This document shows, piece by piece, positions 23,318 through 36,300 of a DNA stretch of 64,000 nucleotides. Within the stretch, counting starts at the first letter, position 1, and every line of letters begins with the position of its first letter. The DNA lies in contig NTMA01000006.1 of the NCBI GenBank assembly GCA_002917075.1, positions 310,001-374,000 of the forward strand, in the 5' to 3' direction. The notes beneath the pieces were generated by a model that worked only from the letters and a program-made list of their open reading frames with translations, did not search any database and was not told where the DNA came from. This stretch comes from Hawksworthiomyces lignivorus. Taxonomy: Eukaryota; Ascomycota; Sordariomycetes; Ophiostomatales; Ophiostomataceae. The position numbers and the translations under genes were made by a program.

Positions 23318-25626
23318 ATGATTCCGATGGAAAACGACGCGGAACAGCCGCTACAGGCCATTGACATGTGGCCGGGGCGAGCCACTCGGGGCCGGCTGCT
23401 CCATGACATGGAAAAGGCCCAGGAGCTCATGGTGCCCGAGTCCCTCTTCCGTCGGTGGTGCGAGCAGCTCAGGTTTGTCATCGACGTGCGAGCGGACCGG
23501 TCTCTGAAACACGCATTTGAGGTGATCGAGAGCGCAGACGAGGACGAGGCACGGTCGGAGCCCTTCATTGCCGTTTCGTACCGCTGGCCTCCAGCGAACG
23601 AGGAGGCGACCGCTTGTTATCAGATCCTGGCTCCAAACCCCAAGAATCCGGGCACGAGACACATGCGATCCATCCGGGCACCGCCCGACATCCTGGAGCG
23701 GGCCTTCAAGTTCGCCGCCGCCAAGGGTATCCGCAAGATCTGGATCGACCAGGAGTGCATCCACCAGGACTCGGACCAAGACAGAGCGCTCGGCGTCCAG
23801 AGCATGCACGTTGTGTACCGCTGGGCGGCCGTCACGCTTGTCGTGCTGGGGCGCCACATTATTGACGGGTCCGACATCGAGGCGATCCGTCACCTGATCG
23901 ATCCGGTGGACCGCGGGCAGAACCCTCTGCGCGGCCGTATCAAGGCGGACTCGTGGTGGGCGCGCGCCTGGACGGCACAGGAGCTGGGTCTGTCGAGCAA
24001 CCAGCAGCTCCGGTACCTCGTCGGGTGGCACCAGGAGCTCGACCCATCTGGCCAAGCGTGGGAGGCCATGGCCCGACAGGCCAACGAGGAGAAGAGCCCG
24101 GACCGCCAGAACGTGCGGCGGGAATGGGTGTTGACCGGCGGCCAAATGTTTAGCATCGCCCACATGATGCCCATCACGCCGCTGCTGGTCCAGACAGTGG
24201 TCGCCACGATAGCAAGCGGGACCCGCGGTATCGGGGATGGAGTGGCTGTTGGCGGAGACACGGAAGCGGCGGCCGCCGCAGCGCCAACCATGTCCTTCTC
24301 GACCGCCATGAGCCTTCTTGCGCAAAAGGAGCTCTCTATGCTCTCGGACAAGCTGGCCATCCTGGGCAACCTGGCCGACTACGCGCAGCGCGTCGACATT
24401 GACAAGGCCGCACGGCGCCGGCTCGGCTTCTCGGCCTGCGCCATGGCGCTGTCGCTCTACAACGGCGACCTCAGCCCGCTCTTCACCTGGGTATCCAAAG
24501 GGTCGATCCCTCGCGAGGGCCACACTTTTGCCTCCCGGGCCGTCCGCCCTCTGGCGTCGTGGCTGCCCGACCGGGGCCTGAGCCTGCAGGCCATCGCCAC
24601 GTCCATGACGCCCATGGACCGATTCCGGACCAGATCGCAGCGGGGTAGCCGGGCAATTGTGTTGGACGGAAAGCTAGCCGTCGAGGGATTGGTGTGGGAG
24701 GTCGGTCCCTTTGACACCACGCCGAAGCTGCGCGCGCTTTCCCGGAATTTGCGAAACACAAAGACAAAGGGAGGCCGAGTGCCGTTGCTGATGGAGACGC
24801 TCGTCGACGCGATCCGCGAGGACGCCGTTGCCGAGAGTGTGCTGGAGGCCGTCGTCGCGCTCGCGATGCAGCGCCAGCTGACGGGCCCGGAGGAGCTGAC
24901 TTGTATTGTCGAGAAGCTCCGAGAGCTGCAAGCGGCACCGTCTTCCACCGTCGCCGGAAAACTCCGACGATGGTGGCGCGGCACCGACAGGAGCCGGCCC
25001 CAGTGGTTGGGGGTGTTTTCGGAACGCAGCGTCGTGAGCAGGCGGGGAGCTGGAGAGCAGACGGAGGGGGATGACGTACAGTACAGCGATGCGGTCATGA
25101 GTCTCTGCGAGGATTTGGCAAACGGCGCGCCGCTTCTGATTGGGAGGTGTCATGTGGGCCATGGTAGCGGCGGCGTGGTGGCAGAGCCTGAGGGGAGAGA
25201 GGTCGCCTGCCTCTGCAATTTCACAGCTGAGGCCGGCAGCGCGACAAAGGTGTTTTCGCCCTTGTCGTCGCTCGATTACGAGTTTGGGTCCAACGCGTGG
25301 ATGCACTTGATGCAGGACGAACGGCACTGGCGCGTGCGAGAGTGGGCCAACCGCGTCCTAGTTCCCGATGGGACGGTGGAAACACTGCGCCAGCGGTTGC
25401 AAGACGAGAATGGGTTCGGCCGGCTGTTGTCAAACGAAGGCTATACTGTCCTGGGGAACGCCGCCGTCACCATGAGCCCCATGCTTTCGAGCGCTGGTCT
25501 TTTTACTAAAGATGGGGTTTTGCCCATTAACCAAGGTGAGCACACGACGGCCTGAAATGGGCAAGTATTCACCGTGTACAAGGCTGAATCTCGACAACAG
25601 GTGCGGCGTATCGATGGTTTCAGTAG
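23318..25626 (+). CDS. HET (heterokaryon incompatibility) domain protein
   Basis: The ATG at 23318 opens 745 residues if unspliced (stop at 25555). A likely 3' intron, GTGAGC (25536) to ACAG (25600) with a CTGAATC branch site, replaces the last five residues and ends the gene at 25626 with a 747-residue product. The three HET landmarks are present: 'FIAVSYRW' (83-90), 'IWIDQECIHQD' (141-151) and 'WWARAWTAQE' (213-222). HET proteins act in non-self recognition and can trigger regulated cell death after hyphal fusion. The C-terminal 450 residues have no recognised NACHT, WD40 or ankyrin repeats. High GC3 and an unbroken frame suggest it is functional. The partner DUF4419 gene is divergently placed. 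Confidence 0.9.
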
Positions 25627-26910
25627 GTACCTGTAGAGGTACGATCGGAAGTTGCCGTGGGAAGCATGCTCGAGTCGGATGCCCCCATTCGAATGTGCCG
25701 TGATAGATGAGGATGCCCTTGTGGCCACCGCGGCTGGACAAAGCGCTCATATATCTGCTGCTCCACGGCCAGCCATGTAATCGGAGCGTTCCCCATCAGA
25801 AGAAGCCTCGACGACAATGTCGGTGGACCGTATTGAGGAGGAGCAAACCCGTGTTCCCATGAGCGACGAGGTCCTTCATCGCAAAGCCGCTCGGGAAATG
25901 GATCTCTTCGTCTGACATGCACACCGCCATAAAGACGGGTTGCAAGGATTCTACAAGTACAAAGTACTTCAAAATGGCAAGACCCTTCACTGCAAAAGCC
26001 GCCAAAAGCGGCGGCCAGAACAGCGCTTTCTGCCTTTATCGTGCAATACCATTAATGTTTTGTGTCACTAGTAGCGTATTGTACAGAAGAATCCGGCGTG
26101 CGTGGAAGAGGACTCTCATCTCAGCACAACAAGACTTTGTGTATCTCGTCTTTTTTTCTCTCAAATTGTGACAATCAGCTTTGCCAGTATGGTAACCTGT
26201 GACAAGGAAACGAATATGACAACGCCAGGTCGTATCCTGCCTCTGCTGAGCTCCGGCTCTCCTTTTCGTGCAATACACAAACCAGCTGTCTTCCTGGAAT
26301 ATCTGGCAGCCCATCTCATTCTTGTTGCTATGCGCCATCCGCTTTCTTAGCCGTTCTTCTGAAGAACAGCCAGCAGCAGCTTACAGAGGTGTTTTCTATG
26401 TCCCCTGCAATCTGCAACCAGACGCATGATGCCTGACGCCCTAGAATGCCAGTGATTACGAGAAACTTATATCTCAGTCAAGCAAAAGGTGGAGGACGCC
26501 AATTACTACGGCCCAATGGAATGAGAAAATAATAAACCTACGCCGCGTCAGCTAGGAGAAATCAATACCTCATCCGGTTTTGGGCATTGTTGAAGAGGTT
26601 AAGGAAATGATTGCAAAGGGAGGAAATAATAGTTGGTTCTTTCTGGTTATTTCTTGCGATATTTGGATCCACCGTTCAGAATTATGCCCAAGAAGGGTAT
26701 AACGATATACTTTTGTGTTTTTTTTTGTAATATATTGAAAGCTTTTTTTTTTTTTTGTATTTATAAATATCATTAATGGATGTTTAGGTTTTTAAAAGTT
26801 ATTTAATATTTATCGAGAGATTCTTGGCAGACACAGTAAAGATAGGATTATTCGTTTTTGTTTTGTCACGATAAATAAAACGACCCGATTCTTACGACCT
26901 ACCAGTGACG
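25627..26910. other. Intergenic, AT-rich
   Basis: About 1.3 kb with no supported coding frame. Runs of T and A become dense from 26700 to 26880, just ahead of the secreted-protein gene, and probably form its promoter. Confidence 0.6.
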
Positions 26911-27603
26911 ATGAGAACCACACACCTACTGAAGATATTGGCCTCTGGCCTCGTCTTCGTCGGTGCAACGTCTGCGTCCCCGTGTAAGCCACGTCAATCA
27001 CCGTCCTCAGTGCCGACACCGTCTCCCAGCGCCTCGTCCTCCTCTGCCGCGGCCGCGTCCGCCAGCGCCTCGAGCTGTGCGAGCTTGATCCAAGGCGCCA
27101 ACTTAGTTGAAAACGGCAACTTTCAGCAAGACCTTGAAGACTGGGAACCCTTCGCGTTTAATTTCGCAGATCTTGGTAATCCACTCACGGAATACGGATC
27201 AGGCGGCGAGAACTGCGAGGAATTCGGCGACTCCTGCGCCTGGATCGGATTCAGCGGTCCTGACTCTTCTGTGCTGTTTCAGCATCTGCCGGCCAACATG
27301 ACGGAGGGCACCTATGTCATCGGGCTCGACTATTTGGTGTACCGGAATAGCACCATGTCCGGGCTCAACATCACAGTCACTGGCGTGAATGGCGTCGACT
27401 GGGAGGCGCTTACCTGGATCTTCGACCTCGATAATTTGCCGCTGGCGGAGATTCAGAATCTCTCGGTCAATTTTACTCTATCGGACCCAAGCGACGCCAT
27501 GCTGTTGCTGGTTACGGTGTCGGACCCTACCCATGGCGATGACGGCGCCGGGTTTGTGGCCTTTACCGACGTGACCGTGGTACCAGAAGGAGTATGTCAG
27601 TAG
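26911..27603 (+). CDS. Small secreted glycoprotein, carbohydrate-binding-like
   Basis: Intronless, 230 residues from the ATG at 26911. The N-terminal 'LLKILASGLVFVGATSAS' is a clear secretion signal ending near residue 22. A Ser/Pro/Ala-rich linker with likely O-glycosylation follows to about residue 55. The C-terminal 170 residues form one domain starting 'NLVENGNFQQDLEDWEPF', the usual opening of lectin-like or CBM-type beta-sandwich domains found in fungal secreted proteins. Five N-glycosylation sequons are visible (NMT, NST, NIT, NLS, NFT) and several Cys could pair. No catalytic motif is seen. It may be a wall-associated or effector-like protein; the exact family is uncertain. Confidence 0.7.
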   Translation: MRTTHLLKILASGLVFVGATSASPCKPRQSPSSVPTPSPSASSSSAAAASASASSCASLIQGANLVENGNFQQDLEDWEPFAFNFADLGNPLTEYGSGGENCEEFGDSCAWIGFSGPDSSVLFQHLPANMTEGTYVIGLDYLVYRNSTMSGLNITVTGVNGVDWEALTWIFDLDNLPLAEIQNLSVNFTLSDPSDAMLLLVTVSDPTHGDDGAGFVAFTDVTVVPEGVCQ

Positions 27604-29453
27604 AGGGAGATGATTGCTTATGGAAAAACAACGATAGAAATTGTATTTAATCTGTAAGGTTAAGGAAGTAATCTACTAAGGAGAGGTGCAGACGGAGCTC
27701 TTCACATTCACACACTAATGATAATCTCATTTGTACCAACAACTCGCTCTCATCTTTGCTGCATGTGATTTTCTCCAAGATGCGAGACATGCTTCTGTCT
27801 TGAGCATAGAATGAACAAATTAGGTATGAAAGCTGAAAGCCTTCAAGGAACGAATTTTGAGGGCTAGAGCATTGACAGATAATGCAGCAGGGCCGAGGAA
27901 GCTTAAAGGGAAAAAAAAAAAAAAAAAAAGAAGCTCAACAAACTGGTCCCATCTTATTCTCATCGACACATCTCAGCCGCCCTGTTCGTGATGCCGGAGA
28001 TATCCCACGCGCACACGCATCCCACACACGCCCAGCACTCGCCAGCCCACTCATCCGCTACAGTCCGGCTCGTCGTTTCAGTGCCACCATCCTCCGCCCA
28101 TCGCGGCAAGCAGTAAGCCCCTCTGTAAGACAATGGCATTTCTGCCTATGGGAGCATGCTCACACGTGAGAATGGCATTTTGCCGCTCCATTGATCCTCT
28201 CTCGTCCTCTTTTGCCTCCGCCGCCTTGTGGCTGCCTCTCTGGTGCCTTGCTGCCATCGTTTTCCAATCAATTCTATTTATTTGCCCGCATGACGCCTCG
28301 TAGGGATTCGCCAATCGCAAACACAGGACATTGTCTTCTTCCCCTTTCCCTTCTCCTATTCACCGCACAATTCTGCTTCTCTTTTTCCCGTTTCCCCTTA
28401 TTTTTGTTCGTGTATTTCTGCATCTTGTTGTTTTTTTTTGCTCAGGGCCCCCCAGCAGACAGCTACCAGTCTTTTCTTATTTTCGCAACGATCTGCAGTA
28501 TTAATTCCATGTCCCACGTGGTGCTCTACCACTGTGAATGACGCATGGATAAAAACGTATCTCGATCTTGCGTGGTTCTGCTACATAACTATTTTGCGAC
28601 GGCGCCCCTTTTTCCACGTTTCTTGTAGGGATCCGCCTTTCTTGGCTCTATCTTACTCTCTCTCGCGTGCCCGTCATTTTTGCTCGCCTCTCCTCTCGTT
28701 TCCCTTGCTTCTCACCGTTTCCTTGGCCTAGTGCCCCCCCGACTACTGTTCCAGCGCCGACAGAGTGCACTGTGCACTAAACCTGGTCTGGTATAACACG
28801 CAAGGATCCGCCAGCGTGCAATAAAAACGTCGGACCCCGTCTCTCCCCCGCTCTCTCGCCCGGCTGTGGGGGGTTAATAATAGGGTTTGGCCTGCACTGT
28901 ACGAGTACTCGTATGTTGACTTGCTTGGGCTGAACCTCCTCTGTTCGACCTTGTTCCTCGCCCTGGGCAGACGAGATACAGCTCTCCGGAGTCAACGGAG
29001 CATTCTATATCTAATTTCGGTATACGCGAGGCAAGCATCGACAGGAGGTGGGTCTGCAAGCCGGGTGTCTCGTTGGCTGTGGCATGACAGAACCCCCAAA
29101 GCAGGCGTAAGACCTGTCCCGAATGAACTAAGCGCCCTGTCGTCCCCCTTGCAACAACGGCATCGACTCCACAAGCACTGCACCTCTGCTGCCCTTGCCT
29201 TCCATTTCTTTTCACCTCTCGCTGATACATGCGTGTGCAGAAGAGGGCATGCGTGCATACATATGGTAATGCTCTTTTTTTTTTCTCAGCCTTTTCCCGT
29301 CCATCTGCGCTCTTTTCTCTCTTCGCTGGACAAAGGAACAAAAAGACCAGCTTGATCGTCTCGCCACCGTAGCTTAGAATCGATATCTCGTGCTCGCCTC
29401 GCTCTCTCTCCGATCCAATTGCCTCGCTGGCAGTGCCTCGCGTTTCGGCTACC
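27604..29453 (+). promoter_or_regulatory. Intergenic and long pyrimidine-rich leader of the phosphatase gene
   Basis: About 1.85 kb without a supported gene. A 19-A run lies at 27911-27929. From about 28.2 kb to 29.45 kb the plus strand is rich in C and T, which continues up to the phosphatase ATG and suggests a long 5' leader. A perfect 14-bp palindrome, TACGAGTACTCGTA, is at 28900-28913. Confidence 0.5.
28900..28913. repeat. Perfect 14-bp palindrome TACGAGTACTCGTA
   Basis: The sequence equals its own reverse complement. Partial copies (TACGAGTA or TACTCGTA) recur across 28-38 kb. It could bind a dimeric factor or be a genome-wide short repeat. Confidence 0.6.
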
Positions 29454-32025
29454 ATGGATCGCTTTTCTCGTTTTCGACGTCATAAGAAGAGCGCCACGGT
29501 GGCCGCAGCCGCGGATGGGACAGCAGCCACAACGGGCCCAGCAGCATCACAAACTACAACTAATTCAGGAATAGAGGCGACTCTGCCGAGCACGACGTCG
29601 ACACAGGAGCCCGCGACTCCCGCGAGACCCTCAACTGCTATGCCAACATTGTCTGCCATGACGGCCGCACAGGCAGCCACCGACAGTCCTCCGGTTCCCA
29701 GCATACTGCAGAGGCCACCAACAGCGTCTTCCTCCCAAGTGTTCGGCGCTACTGGCCCATCCCCTTCGCCTCCGCAGGCCGAGCAGCTGCAGCAGCTGCA
29801 GCAATTGCAGGCACAGCAGCCAAAACGCGGGCCCCTGCGGGCATCGCGGTCTCCTTTCCGAAACCTCCTCCACAAGTCCACAAAACGCTCCCGCGGATCA
29901 CCCTCCCCATCCGCCCCGCCAGTCCTTCCCAAGTCGCCGTCAACCGGGCTCAGCTCCCAACTCCAGAACATCTCATTTCCAGCAAGCGGCAGCAATGGGG
30001 CTGCCCAGTCGTCTACGGCGGCAGCCGCTGCGTTGGCGACGTCACAGAAAGAAAAACGGCGCTCCGCCCAGTCCTCACCGACCGGCCGCAAACCCAAGCT
30101 GCCCAAGTTCTTGAATATCACTCTGCAAGGTAAGCGAGGCTTTTGGACCCAAACCACGAAGACCTTTCTCTCATAGGGTCGAATTCGACTCGTCGAGTGC
30201 ACAGGTGGCTGACCTACGTTCTTCTTTCTCAGAAATGGACCAGAGGTTCCACGAGCTCGTGTGGCTGGAGCGCAACCGGCTGCAGAGCTCGGTGCAGTCG
30301 CCGGCGGGGCCGTGGACGCGCGTGTCGGGGGCGCACCTGCGGACGCTGGACCGCTACCTGAACATCCAGCCGTGGGACAAGAACCGGGTGCGGCTGCAGG
30401 TGCCGCCGGGGCAGGTGGACTACATCAACGCGTCGCCGATTGTACTGCGGACGCGGGGCGCGGGTCCGGCGCACGCGGCGCGGCCGCCGGACCGGTACAT
30501 TGCGATGCAGGGCCCCAAGCAGGCGTCCGTGGACCACGTGTGGCGCATGGTGTACGAGCAGCTGCGGTCGCCCGCGGTGATCGTCATGCTGACGGAGACG
30601 CACGAGGGCCAGATGGAAAAGTGCTACCCCTACTTCCCGCGCAGCCCGGCCGACCCGCCCCTGCGCATCAACGAGCACGACGAGTTCGGCGACGGCTTCC
30701 GCGCCAGCGTGCGCTGCGCCGCCCTCGAGCCCACCTCCTACGGTGACGCCGTCGAGCTGCGCCGCATCGTGCTGCGCGTCCACCGCAAGGCGCGCGCGCC
30801 CCTAGTGACCGCGGCAGCGGCAGCGGCGGCGGTGGACGCCGCCAGCGGCGCCACCCACAGCAACGGGCTCATCCTGGCGGCGGCGCGCGCGGCCAACGCG
30901 GCGAAGGCGGCGGCGGCGGCGGCGGCGGCGGCGAGCGCGAGCGGCGGCGGCAGCAGCAGCAGCAACACTAACAAAGAGAACGAAGCGGCCGGCGAAGACG
31001 CGGTGATGACAGGAGCGTCTGCGCCGGCGTCTGCGTCCGAACCGGCTGCCGCAGCAACGGCAGCAGAAGAAGCAGCAGCGGCACCAGCGGCTGAGGCGAG
31101 CGAGGGCACCGCCGCGAGCAGCGCCACCCCCGGCAGCGGCACCTCCTCTGCGGCTACGTCCACTGCCGCCGCTGCGACCGCCGTCGACGACGACGTCTTC
31201 GAGGACGAGCGCGTCGTGTACCACTTTCTGTACAAGCGCTGGCCCGACTTTGGCGTGCCGTCGCTCGACGACGTGACCAGCTTCCTCGGCCTGATGCGGC
31301 TGTCGGCCGAGAAGAACGCCGACGCCGACAACCCCCGCATCGTCCACTGCAGCGCCGGCGTCGGCCGCTCCGGTACCTTTATCGCCCTCGAGCACCTGCT
31401 GCGCGAGCTGGACGCCGGCGTGCTGGAGCACTACGACGACGGCGACGGCGGCGACAGCTCAGACGACGGCAAGGCCGCCTCTGCTGGCGGCCAAGACGAA
31501 GACGCTCGCATGGCCGGCTCCGACGAGCCGCCGCAGAAGCGCGTCTCCACCGCGTCCGTCGGCACCGACAGCGGCGCCTCCTCCGCCTCCGCCTCCGCCT
31601 CCACATCCTCCGCCAGCAGCAGCCTGGAGGGCGGCGCGCCTCTCGGCATCCTGGACGGCGGCGGCGACGATGGCGGCAGCGGCGACCTCATCTTCGCCAC
31701 CGTCAACCAGCTGCGCGAGCAGCGCCGCACCATGGTGCAGGCCGAGGCCCAGTACCTCTTCATCTACCAGGTGCTGCGCCGCATGTGGGAGGACAAGTAC
31801 GGCGTTGCCGCGGGAAGCATCAGCACCAGCACCAGCACCAGCAGCGGCGGCGGTGTCGGCGTCGGCGGCAGCTTCGGCGGCGGCGGCGGCGGCGGCGGCG
31901 GCGACGAGAGCAGCAGCACAGAGAGCGACCACACCATCCTCGAAGACGTGTCTGACCGGTCCGACGCGTCGGAGCCTGCCCCCAAGCGGCTCGAGGTCGA
32001 CCTGTTCGCCGACAAGAAGCAGTGA
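29454..32025 (+). CDS. Protein tyrosine phosphatase (classical PTP) with large insertions
   Basis: Two exons, 29454-30129 and 30233-32025, encode 822 residues; the 103-nt intron has GTAAGC and CTCAG ends. The ATG (ACCATGG) has an ideal context; an in-frame GTG upstream is not needed. The N-terminal 215 residues are Ser/Pro/Ala-rich with basic patches and probably disordered. The PTP domain follows: 'DYINAS', 'YIAMQGP', 'VIVMLTE' (usual MLT loop), WPD loop at about 562-564, P-loop 'HCSAGVGRSGTF' (nucleophilic Cys about 598), and 'QLREQRRTMVQAEAQYLF' as Q-loop. The catalytic Cys, Arg and Asp are all present, so it should be active. Three low-complexity blocks rich in Ala, Ser or Gly interrupt or follow the domain. 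It resembles yeast Ptp1/fission yeast Pyp-type enzymes that act on MAP kinases; the exact substrate is not known. Confidence 0.9.
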
Positions 32026-33315
32026 TCCTGCCTCTGCTGCCGCCACGTCTTCTTTGCCTTCTACATTTTTCTTTCTCTCTCTCTCTCACTCTGTAGCATC
32101 TTCATTTCTACTATACCAGCGTGGCATTTCTGCTTTCCTTGTTCCATGTTTTACTACGTTTGGTTTTACGGCGTCCCGCGGACTGGCCATGGAGACTTGG
32201 GAGGGCTTCTGCATCCATTTGCTTGGATACACGGGTTATCCAGCCATCACATGCGTGCGAGCGTTTGATATATTGTATATAAGTATTATATGTAATATGC
32301 ATTATTCGGGGTTGTGGACAAGGTGTAACTAAATCGAACTCTGTTTTTCTCTTTCCATACCATTTTGAAATCAGCGACAGCCGTGAAAGCCGAGGTGAAA
32401 TTTGGCACGAAAGAGTCGGAAACGAATGCTACGACGTACTTCCTGTAGACACCCTCACACCTACCGATGAAGCGTACGCCGGAGTCAGCAGCCGCTAGGT
32501 GAACTACGAGAAGAGGAGAGCAGCCGACTGGACGAGTGGCTTTTCATAGCGGGAAAGTAGAAAAAGATGCACACCGACAGATGAGCATCTCTCCTTCACA
32601 GGAGAATAAATAATTGAAAATAAAAAGATATAAAAAAAAATCAATAAACGTCGGGCACATCTTCCCTAAAAGGGCACACTTCAGACGAACCGAGGAAGAG
32701 CGTCGCCAGTGGAACCGAGATGGCACCCTTGTCCACAGCGCGCCCCTAAGTGGTCTCATATAGCAAGGCAGACACGCAAGTGGATGATATTTTTGCCTTT
32801 TGCATACATGTTCGAGGTCTATGGGTCACGGCCCGCCGACGGGAAGAAACAGAGCATCAAAAACGTGGTCCTATATGCCTGACAATAATTCGCAGCGCAT
32901 GGTGGATAGAACCGAGCCGTCCCCTCCCCCAGGAAAAGAAATGACAAGTAATATCGACGTGATGAAGAAAATGAGGAGGAATTAATGAACTGGGGGATAA
33001 GAGGGGGGATCGTCTGCCGAGTATACATTGCGGTGTATTATTTTCGCATGTGAGAAGCCAGCGGGAGATGTTTGATGTGCGGCGCGAGCCATACAATTTC
33101 ATTCACATGGCAATAATCGATGGGAGAGTATCAGAGCCTGGGGAAGACGGAGGAGGCAGCTGGCCCATTTTCCTAATCTGGCGCTTTGACCGAGGGCGCT
33201 GAGTAAAGGCACGAGGCGCGGGTGAATTGGAAAGTAGAATGGCATTATATTTGTACGCGTGTGCACTACGCGCGATAGCTTACTACGAGTGTGAATATTT
33301 TGGGCGAGGCTGCCA

Positions 33316-33339
33316 GAGGAGGCAATTTGTTGCCTCCTC
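33316..33339. repeat. Hairpin with 10-bp perfect stem
   Basis: GAGGAGGCAA (33316-33325), loop TTTG, TTGCCTCCTC (33330-33339). The stem is perfect and GC-containing, so it could form a stable RNA or DNA hairpin. It is not followed by a T run on either strand and is not obviously tied to a gene. Confidence 0.6.
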
Positions 33340-36300
33340 GCTGATTGTTCGTATTTTCTACATAGTAAATTTGCGTGCGGAGTACACGATCCATTGGAGA
33401 CGGGAGAGCAGCAGCTGGGGGAACCAGAACTGAGAAATGTTGGTGGAGGAAGTGGAGAAGGCAGAAGTTCTTTGGAAAAGGTGCATGGGTAAAAAAAGGT
33501 GTTCCAGAAGACACGGGAGAAGTCTGGGCGTGAGACCCACGAAGCCCAGCAATTGGGAGGGTAGATACCTACAACGATACTTTATGCAAGTACTCGAGTT
33601 TACGTCGCACAATACGAGTATACAATGAACGGCGAACGTGGATCTTTTCGCTTCGACGGCTCTTTTTTCTCTCGCGCACGGTTGGTGGCAACCACAAAAA
33701 AAAAAAAAAAGAAATGAACTTCTCGTACAAAGTACACGGACGAGTACGTGCAGCGTGAGGCAAAACGATCACGGACGCATTTTCCACGGCTGCAGGAAAA
33801 ACGGCGCCTTTTCTCATGCATTTTTGCCCACAAAGCAGCTGTTTTGCTGGGAAAGGGTTGTTCGAGGAGGGTTAAAAAGTAGTTATCTCATGCATCGATA
33901 CCAACAAACCATCTGTGCACGTTTGGTCTTTCATGCGCGACCTCCCAGCACACCGTTGATCTTCATGCATGGTCCTACAGAGAGACGCGACGAACATGCG
34001 GGCAGATGGACGAACGGTGTGTTAATGGCCTGGGAAAAGAGAGGCGGCCAGAAACAGCACACGTACTTGCACACACTCTTTTTCATGGTCGCCGTTCAAC
34101 TCGTACACCTAGATAGGCTCGCAGGGTCCATTTTTGGTATTTTTTTCCGCGGAGAGGAAACACTAAGGAATAAGCCGGCGACCCCTTTGCCTCTCGTCTC
34201 ACGCAAGGTACTCTCACCAAGTTGGGCAGCCAAAGTAGCGCATAGTATATAGTACAGTGCAGTACTCTTCTGCACTGATCCCGCTGCAAAGGGACATCGT
34301 GCATATGCAAGATCAGAATGTTTTGTCTCGGCCGTGGCCTCTCGCATCTCGGCCGTGGGCAACATGCTCAAGCCAAGAAAAAAAAAGGTGTAATACATGA
34401 GGAGGTCCCTTGGCGGTCACTTGGCGGCCGTTCTCTACGCAATAAGACCGCCCGAATTCACGCCGACGGCAGTTCGTCACCGCAATACCAAAATACAGCG
34501 CGGCAGTTAACGTAATTGCACATTTCTTGAGGTGTACGTGCAAGGTTGGACATATTGGAGATTGTAGGTTTGACCTTCTTTTCCTCGGAATTTCTTCCGA
34601 GGATCGAGCCACCCAAACAAACAAGGTAAGGAAAAAATTCACTCAATATCCAAAAACCTTGCAGCAGTACCGGATATTCACGAGTACATACAAAGCAGCA
34701 ATAAGGTTCTCACTCTGCAAGGCTTTTTGCAAATGTCGTGTCAGAAAAAACACAAAGTAGAAAAAAGGGAAGAGAAGAGTTCCGGAAAAAAAGACTATTT
34801 TTTTTGGCCAACTGTTTGATTGGCTCGGCCGGGTCTTCGGGAGAGAGAATAACAGACTAATAGAAGTACGAGTAATAAGTAAATAGGCTTGTTCTGTACA
34901 TCCTGTAATATATACAATACCCTATTTACACGAAGAAACAAATATTCTGTACGTTCAAATGGCTGCAATGTATTTTCCCGAGGAAAGTGGTTGTATACGC
35001 GTACGTGTTCTGCAAGCATATGTGTGTTCGTACATATCTCGGTAGCGGAGCATTAACCGTGCTGCTGCTAAACATAGCCTTGGGTGCGACGGAGAAAATA
35101 CCGAGCAGCAATTTGTTCTCTGCATCGAATCGCGAGCCCAGCAATTAGGCGTATAATACGCAATACGCTGTAATTGCAGCTATTTTGCTCGTTGCGAATT
35201 GGCACGAAACTATGCAACGTCAAGCAGCGACGTTGCGCCAGAATGGCATGTGTTTTGCTGCCTTTCCACTTTCCTTGCGACTTCGTTTCTCGTATGTATA
35301 CATTCGCTTCGTCTCATAAGCCTATGGGGCATTTCTATGCTAGCCAATTGGCTTCTCGACGTTTTGCTTTGTCTTGCGGAAGAAGGGAGACGGGTTCCGC
35401 CACAAAACGTATAGACACGCAGTGTTATTACTGTATGTACCTGACTCGTACGGACAATAGCCATGCTGGCGGCTGCTTGCTCCCCTCTCACCTCTCCATG
35501 TCTCAGTTTATTTTTGTTGCTTCTGCGCAAAGTTCTCCGGCCTGCATCGCCTTTGCGCCTGTCTCTCTGTCCCTTTTTGCTCTCGCGCTCCTTTCCTGCA
35601 AAAGGAGCGCCGTCTCATTGCCCACAGTCCTTCCACACCGTTCTTTTCCAATATTCCGTCGCTGCTTGCATGGCTTTGCCCATCACACACCGCCGAACCA
35701 TGGTGTGATGATCGGCAACGTGGTCCACTGATAACGAGCAAGGCGCTGAGACACATGCTGCAAGCTACCCGGTGGGAAATGAGCAAATTTCACGTTTAAT
35801 TTAGCCTTTTGATGGCTCAGGACTGCAGAGTACCACAGCTGTGCTTTGTTCCTTCTGGAATCTTTCCCAATATGGCATGTAAACTAAGAGCAGCTGTCAT
35901 CCGTGCTTCTTCTCATACGGGGCTTCGCCCTCGCCGAGAAAATCTGCCTTCTTTTTCAGCTTGTTCGACAAATCGACAGATCTCATGATACGTTTGCAGT
36001 CTTGCTTCCTGCTCTTGCGGAGCTCCTCCGGAGCACGTCGCGTACGAAGTAAGCATATGCGTCGTCACCGACATTGTGGCTTCTATCAGGGGACCACAGG
36101 GGACTTCTCCGTGCTCTCTCATCTCTTGTGCCCCGCCGGGTGTTGTGCTGTGCTCGCTGTAGGGCAGAGATGCATCCCTCCCAATCGTACGGAGAAACAA
36201 CCTTGAAACTCTACGCAGTCGCAAAAGCCGCTGACGGTGGGGAGGGGGGGGGCTCAGCTGCTTTTCTTGCCTCCTTCTGCGTATGGCATCGCTCTGTAAG

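Noticed and set aside
35174..35731. 185-codon plus-strand frame in the gene-free region
   Set aside because: There is no domain, no GC3 bias, and its composition mirrors the local pyrimidine skew.
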